A stretch of 64,000 nucleotides of DNA from Heyndrickxia sp050281185 (GCF_050281185.1 NZ_JBNNWS010000008.1:124001-188000); one strand, 5' to 3'; counted from the stretch's first letter, positions 42,143-52,408 are shown. A program made the numbers and translations. The notes: generated from the letters alone by a model not told the origin.

Positions 42143-43612
42143 GTGGATTGGATTTCGAAAAGAGCATCTTTGTCACCTGATAAAATAGCATTAATTGATA
42201 TAGAGTACGGAACGAGTTTTACATATAGCAAATTAAATGAATGTGCGAATAGATGGGCAACGTTTTTTTTATCTAGAGAAATAAAGAAAGGGGATCGAAT
42301 TGCAACAATTGCCCAAAACCAAGCAGAACTCTTTGCAATTATGTTTGCTTGCGGAAAAATCGGCGCGATTTTTGTTCCATTAAATTGGAGGCATTCGAAT
42401 CATGAATTACAATATATACTTGATGATTCCTCACCAAAGATATTAATCATTAATGAACGATTTACTAATATTGTTCAAAACTTAAATATAGATCAAGTAG
42501 TTTCATTATCAGAAATAAACACTAAAAGTAACATTATTGATTTTAATTGTTCGGAAACAATTGATGATTCTGATCCTTGGTTAATGATTTATACAGGTGG
42601 AACGACTGGCAAACCTAAAGGGGTAGCTCTTACTCATCTATCGGTTGATTGGAATGCTGTGAATACAATTATTAGTTGGGGGCTATCTAGTGAGGAAATT
42701 ACCTTAACGTACATGCCGTTATTTCATACAGGTGGGATTAATGCATTATCTATACCAATTTTATTAAATGGAGGAACCGTAGTCATTGGCAATCAATTTG
42801 AGCCAAGACAGGCCTTACGTTACTTAAAAAAATATAAATGTACGATCGCATTGTTTGTGCCAACGATGTATCATATGATGCAGCAAACAGAGGAATTTCA
42901 TCATTTGGATTTTCCTGACATGAAAGTTTTTCTTTCAGGAGGAGCACCCTGTCCATTATCGATTTATGATAAATTTGCTGAGAAAGGCTGGCCGTTTAAG
43001 GAGGGGTACGGTTTAACAGAAGCGGGTCCGAATAATTTTTTTATCACACCAGAGGAGGCCATTAAAAAGAAAGGATCTGTAGGGAAGCCAATGATGTTCA
43101 ATGATATTAAGCTTTTAAAGCCAGATGGGATGGAAGCAGGAGATAATGAGGTTGGGGAATTGCTAATTAATGGGAAGCATTCATTTAAAGGATATTGGAA
43201 TAATCCATTAGCAACTGCGGAAACTTGGATAAATGGCTGGCTTCATACGGGTGATTTAGCAAAAAGAGACGAAGAAGGGTATTACTATATCGTCGGCAGA
43301 AAAAAAGATATGATTATTAGTGGCGGAGAAAATGTGTATCCCCTTGAAATCGAACAGTGGCTTTGTGAACATAGTTCCATTAATGAAGCTGCAGTAGTAG
43401 GTATTCCGGACGAAAAATGGGGAGAAAAAGTAATAGCTTTTATCACATTAAAAGAAGTCAGAAAAATAACTGAAGAGGAATTGAAAAATTATTGCTCCCA
43501 TAAACTAGCAAAATACAAAATTCCAAAATCGTTCATTATTTTAGAGGAATTACCTAAAACAGATGTTGGGAAAATTGATAAAAAGAAATTGCGAAATAAT
43601 ATTTATATATAA
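42143..43612 (+). CDS. Acyl-CoA ligase (ANL superfamily)
   Basis: This 489-residue AMP-forming ligase has P-loop YTGGTTGKPKGVALTH, KEGYGLTEAGPN, LHTGDLAKRDEEGYYYIVGRKKDMI, GGENVYPLEIE and the catalytic lysine near TDVGKIDKKK. GTG 42143 follows AAGGGAGAG; an upstream in-frame TTG (42125) overlaps that site. It is a separate transcription unit from the Liv-type operon but has the same operator, so it probably activates the imported carboxylic acid to its CoA thioester. Chain length or aromaticity of the substrate cannot be read. Confidence 0.87.
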   Translation: MDWISKRASLSPDKIALIDIEYGTSFTYSKLNECANRWATFFLSREIKKGDRIATIAQNQAELFAIMFACGKIGAIFVPLNWRHSNHELQYILDDSSPKILIINERFTNIVQNLNIDQVVSLSEINTKSNIIDFNCSETIDDSDPWLMIYTGGTTGKPKGVALTHLSVDWNAVNTIISWGLSSEEITLTYMPLFHTGGINALSIPILLNGGTVVIGNQFEPRQALRYLKKYKCTIALFVPTMYHMMQQTEEFHHLDFPDMKVFLSGGAPCPLSIYDKFAEKGWPFKEGYGLTEAGPNNFFITPEEAIKKKGSVGKPMMFNDIKLLKPDGMEAGDNEVGELLINGKHSFKGYWNNPLATAETWINGWLHTGDLAKRDEEGYYYIVGRKKDMIISGGENVYPLEIEQWLCEHSSINEAAVVGIPDEKWGEKVIAFITLKEVRKITEEELKNYCSHKLAKYKIPKSFIILEELPKTDVGKIDKKKLRNNIYI

Positions 43613-43662
43613 ATATAAATGAGGAGTAGGATCAGTGTGCAGATTCTACTTTTTTTTGTTTT

Positions 43663-43892
43663 AGGCTGTTTTCGTAAAGTTTGTTGATTTTTTGGTAATA
43701 TTCTATTAACAATCTGAGTTGATTGTAGCGGAGGACACTTGACTCCTGCGGGAAAAAGAGGGAAGTGGGAAACCCCACAGGCGGTAACGCCGAGGAGGCT
43801 CCCATCCCTCCCCACGGAAAGCAAGTGTCTGGAGCGGAAATCAACGGACTAAGTTTATTGTCTAAAAACAACAATTTATACGAAAAGAGCCT
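43663..43892. mobile_element. 230-bp MITE, copy 2
   Basis: This element has the same 230-bp length as 9507-9736 with only scattered differences. It is flanked by a 6-bp duplication TGTTTT (43657-43662 and 43893-43898). It lies between the acyl-CoA ligase gene and the addB promoter, marking the right edge of the accessory island. Confidence 0.9.
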
Positions 43893-43980
43893 TGTTTTAA
43901 GTAACCAGTTATTTCATCCGTGAAAAAATTAAGTTTGTATTATAATAGAAGAATATGAAATTTAAGTAGGAGTTGAAATC

Positions 43981-46900
43981 ATGTCTGTTCGCTTTATTAT
44001 AGGTCGTTCAGGAACGGGCAAAACAAGGTTTGTTACGGATGAAATTCGAACAAAACTAATGGAAGAGCCGAGTGGTTCATCGATTATATATTTAGTTCCC
44101 GATCAAATGACTTTTTTATCTGAATATAGTTTTATTCATACTCCAGGTTTAGGAGGTATGATTCGTACCCAAGTTTTTAGTTTTTCTCGTCTTGCTTGGA
44201 GACTTCTTCAAGAAACAGGTGGGATTAGTCGTCTACATATTACGAATGAAGGTTTAAATATGCTCATTCGTAAAATTATTGAAGACAAGAAAGATGAACT
44301 TAAGCTTTTTCAGCGTGCTTCTGATAAAACAGGATTTATACAACACGTAGAAATGATGCTTACAGAATTTAAACGCTATTGTATTCAGCCAGAAGACGTT
44401 TTAAATATACAAAATGAACTTGATTCTAAAAACAGCTCCAAGTCGCTTGCGGATAAATTACATGATCTAGAATTAATTTATCATGACTTTGAAGAGATAT
44501 TAGTTGGAAAATATTTAGATTCTGATGATTATTTAAGACTGCTTGCAGACTCTATTCAACACTCTTCTTATTTACAAGGGGCAGAAATATATATTGATGG
44601 ATTTCACAGTTTTACCCCTCAAGAGTATGTGGTAATCAATCAATTAATGAAAACTTGTAGTCGAGTTACGATAGCAATAACATTGGACAAACCTTTTCCA
44701 AATGAATTACCGAATGAACTACATTTATTTCGAATGTCTGGTGAAGCATATTCGACATTATATGGAATGGCGATTGAGAGCGGAGTTTCAATTGAAGAAA
44801 ATGTCCTCTTAACAGAACCAATCCGTTATGTGCATGAAGGTTTGCGTTATTTGGAAGCGCATTTTGAAAAGCTTCCTGTTCGTCCATTTGAAAATGAACC
44901 GAACTTCTTTTTATTTCAAGCAGTAAATCGAAGAGCTGAAATCGAGGCAGTTGCTCGTGAAATTCGTGAGCTTATAAGAATAGAAAACTATCGTTACCAA
45001 GATATAGCGGTATTAGTCCGCAATGGTAATGAGTATCAAGAAATGTTGGAAACTTGTTTTTATGATTATGATATACCTTATTTTATTGATCAAAAAAGAT
45101 CGATGCTTAATCATCCATTAATCGAACTAATACGCTCAACATTAGAAATTATTAATGGTTTCTGGCGTTATGAATCGGTTTTCCGAGCAATAAAAACAGA
45201 TCTACTCTATCCGTTAAATCATAGTCCTGAAAAACTGAGAGAAAAAATGGATCAGCTTGAAAACTATGTATTAGCCTACGGGATACAAGGGGCAAAGTGG
45301 ACAAGTAAGGAACGCTGGAAATACCGAAGAATTCGTGGTCTTGAACTAAATCATTTGCCGCAAACAGATAGAGAAAAAGAAATTGAACAAGAACTAAATG
45401 AATTACGTGGAATGGTTGCTGCTCCTTTAATAAAACTTTCCAAGAGAATGAGTAAAGGAGGGAGTGGCAGGGAATTATGTGAAGCTCTATTTTTATTCTT
45501 GGAGGATTTAGATATCCCTGCTAAGCTTGAAAAACTAAGTAATGAAGCAGGAGAACAAGGCAATTTAATTTTGGCTAGGGAGCATGATCAAGCATGGAAT
45601 GCTGTAGTTGAATTACTTGATCAATATGTTGAAATACTAGGAGGAGAAAACATTTCGTTAAAGAAATTCGCTTCGATTTTGGATGCAGGTATTGAAGCGA
45701 TGAAGTTCTCCATTGTTCCACCTGCCATCGATCAAGTATTGGTTGCCAACTTAGAGCTTTCAAGATTATCTGATGTAAAAGCTGCATTTGTGATTGGTTT
45801 AAATGACGGAGTGCTGCCTGCGAAAATAAATGAGGACGGCGTTTTAGCTGATTCAGATCGTGAAGAATTGCTCCAATATGGAATGAAAATTGCACCTAGT
45901 AGCAAAACGAGATTGCTAGATGAGGAGTTTATCGCTTATAAAGCATTAACGACACCATCACATAAGCTGTATTTATCTTATCCAATTGCAAATGAGGAAG
46001 GGAAGGCATTATTGCCATCTCCATATATTAAAAGATTGAAAGAAATGTTCCCGAAATTAGTTGAGAAGATCGTTGTCAATGATCCATCTGAGTTATTGGA
46101 TGAGTCCGAAATTAATTATATTTCACATCCGAATCGTTCAATTGCTTATTTAACCTCTCAGCTACAGTTAAAAATGCATGGGTATCCAATGCATGATATC
46201 TGGTGGGACGTATATAATTATTATTTGGAAAACCCATTGCAAAAACATCGTGTTTTACATGTGTTATCAAGTCTCTTTTATAAAAATCACGCAAAGAAGC
46301 TATCAGAAGATATTAGCAAGGACTTATATGGTGAAACGATATTGGCAAGTGTATCGAGAATGGAACTTTTTCATTCGTGCCCCTTTGCTCATTTTGCGGC
46401 TCATGGCCTGAAGCTTCATGAGAGGGATATATTCAAGCTTGAAGCACCTGATATTGGTGATCTATTCCATGGTGCACTAAAATGGATCGCTGACGAGCTT
46501 CAGAGGAATGGTGTTTCATGGGCAAGTCTTACGAAAGAGCAATGTGAATATTTAGCAAGAAAATCCGTATCGCAGTTAGCACCTTACTTACAACATCAAA
46601 TTCTTTTAAGCTCGAACCGACACCACTATATTAAACGTAAGCTAGAACAAGTAATCGGTAAAGCGTCGCAAATTTTAAGTGAACATGCGAAAGTAAGTGG
46701 ATTTGCACCTATTGGTTTAGAACTTGGATTTGGTCCAAAAGCAGTTTTACCACCTTTAACCTTTTCATTAAAAAATGGGACGAAGATGGAATTACAAGGA
46801 CGGATTGACCGGGTAGACAAAGCTCAGGATGATCATGGAATCTATTTACGAATTATTGATTATAAATCAAGTTCAAGGGAATTAGATTTAAATGAAGTTT

Positions 46901-47487
46901 ATTATGGCTTAGCATTGCAAATGCTTACCTATTTAGATATCGTCGTTTCCCATTCAAAAAATTTAATTGGAACGGAAGGATTGCCTGCGGGTGTTTTGTA
47001 TTTTCATTTGCATAATCCTATCGTCAAAAGTAATCGTCTTTTAACTTTGGATGAAATCGATGAGGAAATTTTTAAAAGCTTTAAAATGAAAGGACTTCTC
47101 CTAGAAGATTCGAATGTGATAAAGCTAATGGATCAAACATTAGAAAGCGGAAAGTCAAAAATTGTCTCGGCAGAAATAAAGAAAGATGGTTCGCTATCAG
47201 CACGTTCCCAAGTCGCAAGTAAGGACAATTTTTCACTTATGAGTCATTATGTCAGAAACATATATGAGAAGTCAGGGAATGATATTACATCAGGAACTGT
47301 GGATATTGCCCCATACAAACTAAAAAAACGAACTCCTTGTGAGTTTTGTTCGTTTAGGTCTGTGTGTCAATTTGACCAATCATTAGAATCAAATGATTAT
47401 CGGACATTAACACCTAGGAAGCAGGAAGATATCCTCACACAAATCAGAGAGGAGGTTGCACAAAATGAAAAGATCTATACCATCTAA
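43981..47487 (+). CDS. addB: AddB subunit of the AddAB helicase-nuclease
   Basis: With AddA this 1168-residue protein resects double-strand breaks and recognises Chi for RecA-dependent repair. It has an N-terminal Walker A-like GRSGTGKT (8-15), an inactivated helicase-like core, and a C-terminal nuclease with RIIDYKSSS. The four cysteines of the iron-sulfur staple are all present: C800, C1120, C1123 and C1129. GTAGGAG precedes the ATG, and a TATAAT lies at 43941-43946. It overlaps addA by 23 nt. Confidence 0.96.
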   Translation: MSVRFIIGRSGTGKTRFVTDEIRTKLMEEPSGSSIIYLVPDQMTFLSEYSFIHTPGLGGMIRTQVFSFSRLAWRLLQETGGISRLHITNEGLNMLIRKIIEDKKDELKLFQRASDKTGFIQHVEMMLTEFKRYCIQPEDVLNIQNELDSKNSSKSLADKLHDLELIYHDFEEILVGKYLDSDDYLRLLADSIQHSSYLQGAEIYIDGFHSFTPQEYVVINQLMKTCSRVTIAITLDKPFPNELPNELHLFRMSGEAYSTLYGMAIESGVSIEENVLLTEPIRYVHEGLRYLEAHFEKLPVRPFENEPNFFLFQAVNRRAEIEAVAREIRELIRIENYRYQDIAVLVRNGNEYQEMLETCFYDYDIPYFIDQKRSMLNHPLIELIRSTLEIINGFWRYESVFRAIKTDLLYPLNHSPEKLREKMDQLENYVLAYGIQGAKWTSKERWKYRRIRGLELNHLPQTDREKEIEQELNELRGMVAAPLIKLSKRMSKGGSGRELCEALFLFLEDLDIPAKLEKLSNEAGEQGNLILAREHDQAWNAVVELLDQYVEILGGENISLKKFASILDAGIEAMKFSIVPPAIDQVLVANLELSRLSDVKAAFVIGLNDGVLPAKINEDGVLADSDREELLQYGMKIAPSSKTRLLDEEFIAYKALTTPSHKLYLSYPIANEEGKALLPSPYIKRLKEMFPKLVEKIVVNDPSELLDESEINYISHPNRSIAYLTSQLQLKMHGYPMHDIWWDVYNYYLENPLQKHRVLHVLSSLFYKNHAKKLSEDISKDLYGETILASVSRMELFHSCPFAHFAAHGLKLHERDIFKLEAPDIGDLFHGALKWIADELQRNGVSWASLTKEQCEYLARKSVSQLAPYLQHQILLSSNRHHYIKRKLEQVIGKASQILSEHAKVSGFAPIGLELGFGPKAVLPPLTFSLKNGTKMELQGRIDRVDKAQDDHGIYLRIIDYKSSSRELDLNEVYYGLALQMLTYLDIVVSHSKNLIGTEGLPAGVLYFHLHNPIVKSNRLLTLDEIDEEIFKSFKMKGLLLEDSNVIKLMDQTLESGKSKIVSAEIKKDGSLSARSQVASKDNFSLMSHYVRNIYEKSGNDITSGTVDIAPYKLKKRTPCEFCSFRSVCQFDQSLESNDYRTLTPRKQEDILTQIREEVAQNEKIYTI

Positions 47488-50400
47488 ACCACAAGATGTA
47501 ACCTGGACCGATGATCAATGGAAAGCAATTATGGCAAAAGGGCAGGATATTTTAGTAGCGGCAGCTGCCGGGTCGGGAAAGACAGCCGTTTTGGTTGAAA
47601 GAATCATTAAGAAGATAATTGATGATGAAGACCCGATAGATGTTGATGAGTTATTAGTTGTGACATTTACAAATGCATCTGCTGCTGAAATGAGACATCG
47701 GATTGGCAATGCATTGGAGAAAGAAATTAATAATCATCCGAATTCAAGCCGGTTACGAAGACAGCTAAATCTTTTAAATAAAGCTTCTATATCCACCTTG
47801 CATTCCTTTTGTTTGGAGGTTATCCGGAAATATTATTACTTGATTGACATCGATCCAAGCTTTAGAATAGCGGACTCCACAGAAGCCGACCTGCTAAGGG
47901 ATGAGGTATTGGATGAATTATTTGAGGATGAATACGGAAACCAAAATAACGAGCCATTTTATAAAGCAGTAGATACTTTTACGAATGATCGAAGTGATTC
48001 CGCATTACAGGACTTAATCCAAAAACTCTATGAATTCTCACGATCACATCCATTCCCAAACAGGTGGCTTGATGATGTGATAGCTATGTATAGTGTGGAT
48101 GAAACGACAGAAATTGATAGCCTACCATTTATGGATGTTTTGCGTTTTGACATACAACTGCAATTGCAAGCTGCAAAAGAAATGTTGGAGGAAGCATACG
48201 AGATGACTCTGCTCCCTGGAGGACCTTCTCCTCGAGCAGAAAATTATTTAGATGATCTAGCCATTATCGAGCGTTTAGTCCAAGCTAGTGAATGTTCTTG
48301 GCAAAAATTATATGAAGAAATGAATGCTTGGAACTTTTCTCGAGCGAAAAGTTGTCGAGGGGACGATTTTGACAAAGAGCTTGTTAAGCTAGCAGATGAT
48401 TTAAGAAAAAATGCGAAAAAGGTTTTAGATAAGCTAAAAGAGGAGCTTTTTTCGAGGAAACCGACAACTTTTTTAAAAGATTTACGTGAAATGAAAGATG
48501 TCATTGCAACATTAGTTGAGCTCACAAAAAAATTCTCTATTCGTTTTGCAAATGTCAAAACAGAAAAAGCTTTAGTCGATTTTTCTGATTTAGAACATTA
48601 TTGCTTACAAATATTATCAGATCCATATTCAAAGCCTGGAGAGCCCACACCTTCTCTTGCAGCGGATGAATACCGTAAACAATTTAAAGAAGTTTTTGTG
48701 GATGAATACCAGGATACGAACATGGTTCAAGAAACCATTTTAAATCTTGTAACTTCTGATACAGAGCATGATGGAAATCTGTTTATGGTTGGTGATGTTA
48801 AACAATCAATCTATCGTTTCCGACTAGCTGAGCCAAATTTATTTTTAAGCAAATATAATCGATTTACTTCGGAAGGGGAGGAAACTGGGTTACGAATTGA
48901 TTTATCACAAAATTTCCGAAGTCGATTCGAAGTTTTGGCAGGGACAAATTTTTTATTTAAACAAATCATGGGAACTGCTGTCGGTGAAATTGAGTATGAC
49001 AAGCAAGCAGAGCTGGTTAAAGGTGCCTCTTACCCTGAAGATGAGTCATATCCTGTTGAACTAGTAGTTATTAATCAGGCCGATGAAATAGCAGCGGAGG
49101 ATGATGATAATGAATCAATGTCCGATGATTTTGATAAGGTGGAATTAGAACAGTCACAATTGGAAGCTCGTTTTATGGCGAGAAAGATTAAAAGATTAAT
49201 TGAGGAAAAAGAACCGATCTTTAATCCGAAGACTGGAACCTATCGTCCCATTCAATATCGTGATATAGTGATCCTTTTACGCTCGATGCCTTGGGCTCCC
49301 GAAATTATGGAGCAATTCAAACTTGAAGGAATCCCGATTTATGCGAATCTTTCAACTGGATACTTTGATGCAACTGAAATTAGCATCATGCTATCACTTT
49401 TGAGGGTTATCGATAATCCTTATCAAGACATCCCTATTGCTTCAGTATTGAGATCACCTATTTGTGGACTTGATGAAGAGGATCTGTCAATCATTCGTAT
49501 TCAGTCCAAACAAGGGACGTTTTATGAGGCTTTAAAAAATTTTACGGAAATAAAACCTGCAGTAGAAAATGAAGAGCTTCATGAAAAGCTAAGCATATTT
49601 ATTGAAAAGCTGAATAATTGGAGACGTATAGCTCGGCAAGGAGCTCTGTCAGATCTCATTTGGCAGTTGTATAGGGATACGAACTTCTTTGACTTTGTAG
49701 GAGGGTTACCAGGCGGGAAACAGCGGCAGGCCAATCTTCGAGCATTTTATGATCGGGCACGCCAATATGAAGCAACCTCATTCCGTGGATTGTTCCGTTT
49801 TCTCCGTTTTATTGAGAGAATGCAGGAACGGGGAAATGATTTAGGTACGGCTCGAGCACTTAGTGAGCAGGAAGATGTGGTAAAACTAATGACCATTCAC
49901 TCAAGTAAGGGACTCGAATTTCCAGTCGTCTTTGTAGCCGGCCTATCGAGAAAGTTTAATATGATGGACATTAATCATTCCTATTTGTTTGATAAGGAAT
50001 TTGGGTTTGCGAGCAAATATGTGAATGCAGATAAGCGAATAACCTATCCGTCATTACCTCAGTTAGCATTCAAGAGAAAGAAAAAATTAGAAACGATTTC
50101 AGAAGAGATGCGTGTACTATATGTTGCCTTGACTAGAGCAAAGGAAAAGCTTATTCTTGTCGGTTCGGTAAAAAATGCTGAAAAAGCGATAAAAAAATGG
50201 GGAAAAACATTAAACCATACAGAATGGCTATTAAAGGATAGCTTACGTGCTCAAGCATCGTCTTATTTAGATTGGATTGGACCAGCCTTAATTCGTCATC
50301 ATTGCAGCGAAGACATTTATATAGATGGTTTATACAGAAATCCTCTAATTTCTGATGAAATAATTTTACATCCTTCAAGCTGGCATGTTGAAATATTGGA

Positions 50401-51229
50401 AAAGGGAAGCTTAGTCGAAAGTACTAAGGACCATGAGGAAACTACTGATGATTGGCTCGACATCATCAAGGCTGGAAAAACAATAAACATTCATTCAGAA
50501 CAGAATGAGGATATTTTTGAGCGATTAACTTATCAATATCCACACCAGTCTTCAACGGTAAAACGTTCCAAGCAGTCTGTTTCTGAGCTGAAACGACTTT
50601 ATGAAATCAAAGATGAATCAGCAAGTACAGATATTATCCGTAAATATAATAAGCCAATTATGAATCGACCTCGTTTTATGAGGGAAAAGTTCATTACACC
50701 TGCTGAGCGTGGGACAGCTATGCATATGGTGATGCAGCATATTCCATTTGATAACATACCAACTAAGGATTCACTCCAGGGTTTGTTGGAGGTAATGGTA
50801 AGAAAAGAATTGCTTACAATGGATCAAATGAATGCAATTGATACCGAGCAAATATTGCGGTTTTTTTCAACAGAAATTGGCCGTCAAATGCTGGAGGCCC
50901 AAAAGATTCAAAAAGAAGTTCCCTTCAGTATGGCGATAGATGCAGGAGAATTGTATGCAAATGAGCATTTTGATACAGAAAAGGTTCTTGTTCAAGGTGT
51001 GATCGATTGTATCTTCGAAAATAATCAAGGAATTTATCTTCTTGATTATAAAACGGATGGGATACATGATCGATTTAAAGGTGGCTTTGATGAAGCAAAA
51101 CCGATATTAGAAAACAGATACCGTGTTCAAATTGACTTATATGAAAGAGCTATCACACAAATATTGGAAAAAGAGGTAGCTGGAAAATATCTTTATTTCT
51201 TTGATGGTGGTCATTTGATAAGTATGTAA
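47465..51229 (+). CDS. addA: AddA subunit, UvrD-like helicase and nuclease
   Basis: This 1254-residue motor subunit has Walker A AAAGSGKT (K39), helicase motifs TFTNASAAEMRHRIG, VDEYQDTN, GDVKQSIYRFR, TIHSSKGLEFPVVFVAGL and VALTRAKEKL, then a C-terminal RecB-type nuclease with LLDYKTDG and LYERA. ATG 47465 is chosen because GAGGAGG lies 8 nt ahead; an ATA/GTG-type start three codons upstream is less likely. In B. subtilis sbcD and sbcC follow addA; they are absent here. A strong terminator ends the operon. Confidence 0.96.
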   Translation: MKRSIPSKPQDVTWTDDQWKAIMAKGQDILVAAAAGSGKTAVLVERIIKKIIDDEDPIDVDELLVVTFTNASAAEMRHRIGNALEKEINNHPNSSRLRRQLNLLNKASISTLHSFCLEVIRKYYYLIDIDPSFRIADSTEADLLRDEVLDELFEDEYGNQNNEPFYKAVDTFTNDRSDSALQDLIQKLYEFSRSHPFPNRWLDDVIAMYSVDETTEIDSLPFMDVLRFDIQLQLQAAKEMLEEAYEMTLLPGGPSPRAENYLDDLAIIERLVQASECSWQKLYEEMNAWNFSRAKSCRGDDFDKELVKLADDLRKNAKKVLDKLKEELFSRKPTTFLKDLREMKDVIATLVELTKKFSIRFANVKTEKALVDFSDLEHYCLQILSDPYSKPGEPTPSLAADEYRKQFKEVFVDEYQDTNMVQETILNLVTSDTEHDGNLFMVGDVKQSIYRFRLAEPNLFLSKYNRFTSEGEETGLRIDLSQNFRSRFEVLAGTNFLFKQIMGTAVGEIEYDKQAELVKGASYPEDESYPVELVVINQADEIAAEDDDNESMSDDFDKVELEQSQLEARFMARKIKRLIEEKEPIFNPKTGTYRPIQYRDIVILLRSMPWAPEIMEQFKLEGIPIYANLSTGYFDATEISIMLSLLRVIDNPYQDIPIASVLRSPICGLDEEDLSIIRIQSKQGTFYEALKNFTEIKPAVENEELHEKLSIFIEKLNNWRRIARQGALSDLIWQLYRDTNFFDFVGGLPGGKQRQANLRAFYDRARQYEATSFRGLFRFLRFIERMQERGNDLGTARALSEQEDVVKLMTIHSSKGLEFPVVFVAGLSRKFNMMDINHSYLFDKEFGFASKYVNADKRITYPSLPQLAFKRKKKLETISEEMRVLYVALTRAKEKLILVGSVKNAEKAIKKWGKTLNHTEWLLKDSLRAQASSYLDWIGPALIRHHCSEDIYIDGLYRNPLISDEIILHPSSWHVEILEKGSLVESTKDHEETTDDWLDIIKAGKTINIHSEQNEDIFERLTYQYPHQSSTVKRSKQSVSELKRLYEIKDESASTDIIRKYNKPIMNRPRFMREKFITPAERGTAMHMVMQHIPFDNIPTKDSLQGLLEVMVRKELLTMDQMNAIDTEQILRFFSTEIGRQMLEAQKIQKEVPFSMAIDAGELYANEHFDTEKVLVQGVIDCIFENNQGIYLLDYKTDGIHDRFKGGFDEAKPILENRYRVQIDLYERAITQILEKEVAGKYLYFFDGGHLISM

Positions 51230-51253
51230 GTAAGATTTCGAATTTCCTTTAGT

Positions 51254-51293
51254 AAGAGGCTGACCTATTAGTTTTAGGTCAGCCTCTTTTTAT
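51254..51293 (+). terminator. Terminator of addBA
   Basis: A 13-bp perfect stem AAGAGGCTGACCT with complement ending at 51288, followed by TTTTAT. Confidence 0.85.
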
Positions 51294-51352
51294 CGTTTAG
51301 GAAATTATAAAATATTCGCACTGTGGATAACTTTATAAAGAGCGAAGTTTAC

Positions 51353-51506
51353 GTCTAGCTCCAGCGCCTATCGGCTAGCGGATTTCTCCGTCTCCTCTCT
51401 ACGATAAGTCAACATCGGCTCGTGAACTACCTCACCGTGTTTCCTTTATCTCAGTCGAAGACTACAAAATCCGTACGCCGATGAGCAAGGCGCTTGCGCT
51501 TTTGTT
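51353..51506 (+). repeat. Interspersed repeat, copy D (left extension missing)
   Basis: It starts at the core GTCTAGCTCCAGCGCC and ends at GCGCTTGCGCTTTTGTT. The AAGAAAGTATAAA extension found in copies A-C is absent. It occupies most of the gap between addA and the His/Met-rich gene. Confidence 0.88.
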
Positions 51507-51626
51507 CTGACAGAATGATATTATAGGCGAAAACCCCATTTTAAGTAAAGATAAGCTCTTTTCCTAAATAAACGAATAGCATGTAATTGGGTAAAATAAT
51601 CTTCTTCAAAAGGCAGGTGAAAAAAC

Positions 51627-51881
51627 ATGTATCCTGATATGAGAGACTGGATGATGCATCCTTATGGAATGGGAATGGGATATACCTCACCATATCATAT
51701 GATGGGATATGGATATCCTTCTTACGGTATGGATCCTTGTTGCGGGTATCAGCATTATCCAATGCACTTCCACCATCCACATCATTACCATCATCACCAC
51801 CACCCAGATATGATACAGAAACAAGCACAAGCAATGATGGTAAATATGCATGGAATGCCAGGTATGATGCATCATAACTAA
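51627..51881 (+). CDS. His/Met/Tyr-rich small protein, possible spore-coat component
   Basis: This 84-residue protein has unusual composition: 17 Met, 16 His and 10 Tyr, with a His cluster at 47-59 broken only by Phe, Pro and Tyr, an adjacent Cys pair (38-39) and GMGMGY/MMGYGY motifs. The start has AAGGCAGGTG upstream and a terminator follows, so it looks like a real gene. I do not recognise the family. Position beside gerP and low-complexity tyrosine-rich sequence resemble small coat proteins; the His/Met content would also suit copper or other metal binding. Both are guesses. An overlapping minus-strand frame is a shadow. Confidence 0.65.
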   Translation: MYPDMRDWMMHPYGMGMGYTSPYHMMGYGYPSYGMDPCCGYQHYPMHFHHPHHYHHHHHPDMIQKQAQAMMVNMHGMPGMMHHN

Positions 51882-51896
51882 AAAGATCTGAGGAGG

Positions 51897-51929
51897 CCTC
51901 TATTTGCTCGAGTCAAATGGAGGTTTTTT
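51897..51929 (+). terminator. Terminator of the His/Met-rich gene
   Basis: CCTCTATTTG pairs with CAAATGGAGG (one wobble), 7-nt loop, then TTTTTTG. The next 190 bp show no gene. Confidence 0.65.
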
Positions 51930-52121
51930 GTGCGTTTGGCAGCACGATCCACTATAGTATGATAATCGACCGATGATGTCAGATATTCGTGGCAGTAGAT
52001 ATGTAGAACAAAGTGTCGATTTACTGCACTTTGTATAATCTAAATGCTTTTTTAATATTCATGGAAAATTCTCGTTTGGATACCTTTCCTATTGTTGAAC
52101 AAATAAAAATAGCACCCAGTA

Positions 52122-52149
52122 TAAAGTGTTTTAAACGTAAAACACTTTA
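52122..52149 (-). terminator. Hairpin downstream of the second gerPF-like gene
   Basis: A 12-bp perfect stem TAAAGTGTTTTA and complement with a 4-nt loop, enclosed by AGCAC/GTGCT. The T-run on the minus strand is poor. It is the only stem-loop ahead of the next gene. Confidence 0.45.
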
Positions 52150-52189
52150 AGAGTGCTCAGGAAACATAGATAAAATTAGATTAAATAAG

Positions 52190-52408
52190 CTAGGCATTCC
52201 CAATAATTGGTTGATCTAGTAGGTCAGTATCTAATGTGGAGGTAATATTAAAGTTGTTATTCACTATAAAAAGTTTTCCAGTATTATTCGAACCTGAGCC
52301 AACAGCAACTGTAAAACTGCTTTTAGGAGAAACTAAAATTGAATCCCCCAATTGATAAACTCCTTGATCAACACGAATGACTTGTAAAGCTCCTACAACA
52401 GCTGGCAT
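52190..52408 (-). CDS. GerPF-like spore germination protein (second copy)
   Basis: This 72-residue protein is collinear with the GerPF at 52610: both start MPA, share GD..xSPK, GSG..NTG.LF.VNN.F, LDQPI or VDQPI, and end GNA. GerP proteins are made in the mother cell and let germinants through the spore coat. It lies after the gerPF terminator and has its own sigma-K-like promoter (52443-52470), so it can be expressed alone. It is either a recent duplicate or a paralogue with its own role. Confidence 0.82.
   Translation of the reverse strand: MPAVVGALQVIRVDQGVYQLGDSILVSPKSSFTVAVGSGSNNTGKLFIVNNNFNITSTLDTDLLDQPIIGNA

Noticed and set aside
51541..51875. Two minus-strand frames antisense to the His/Met-rich gene
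   Set aside because: Mirror images of low-complexity sequence (His codons read as Met/Val runs); the plus-strand frame has the ribosome-binding site and terminator.
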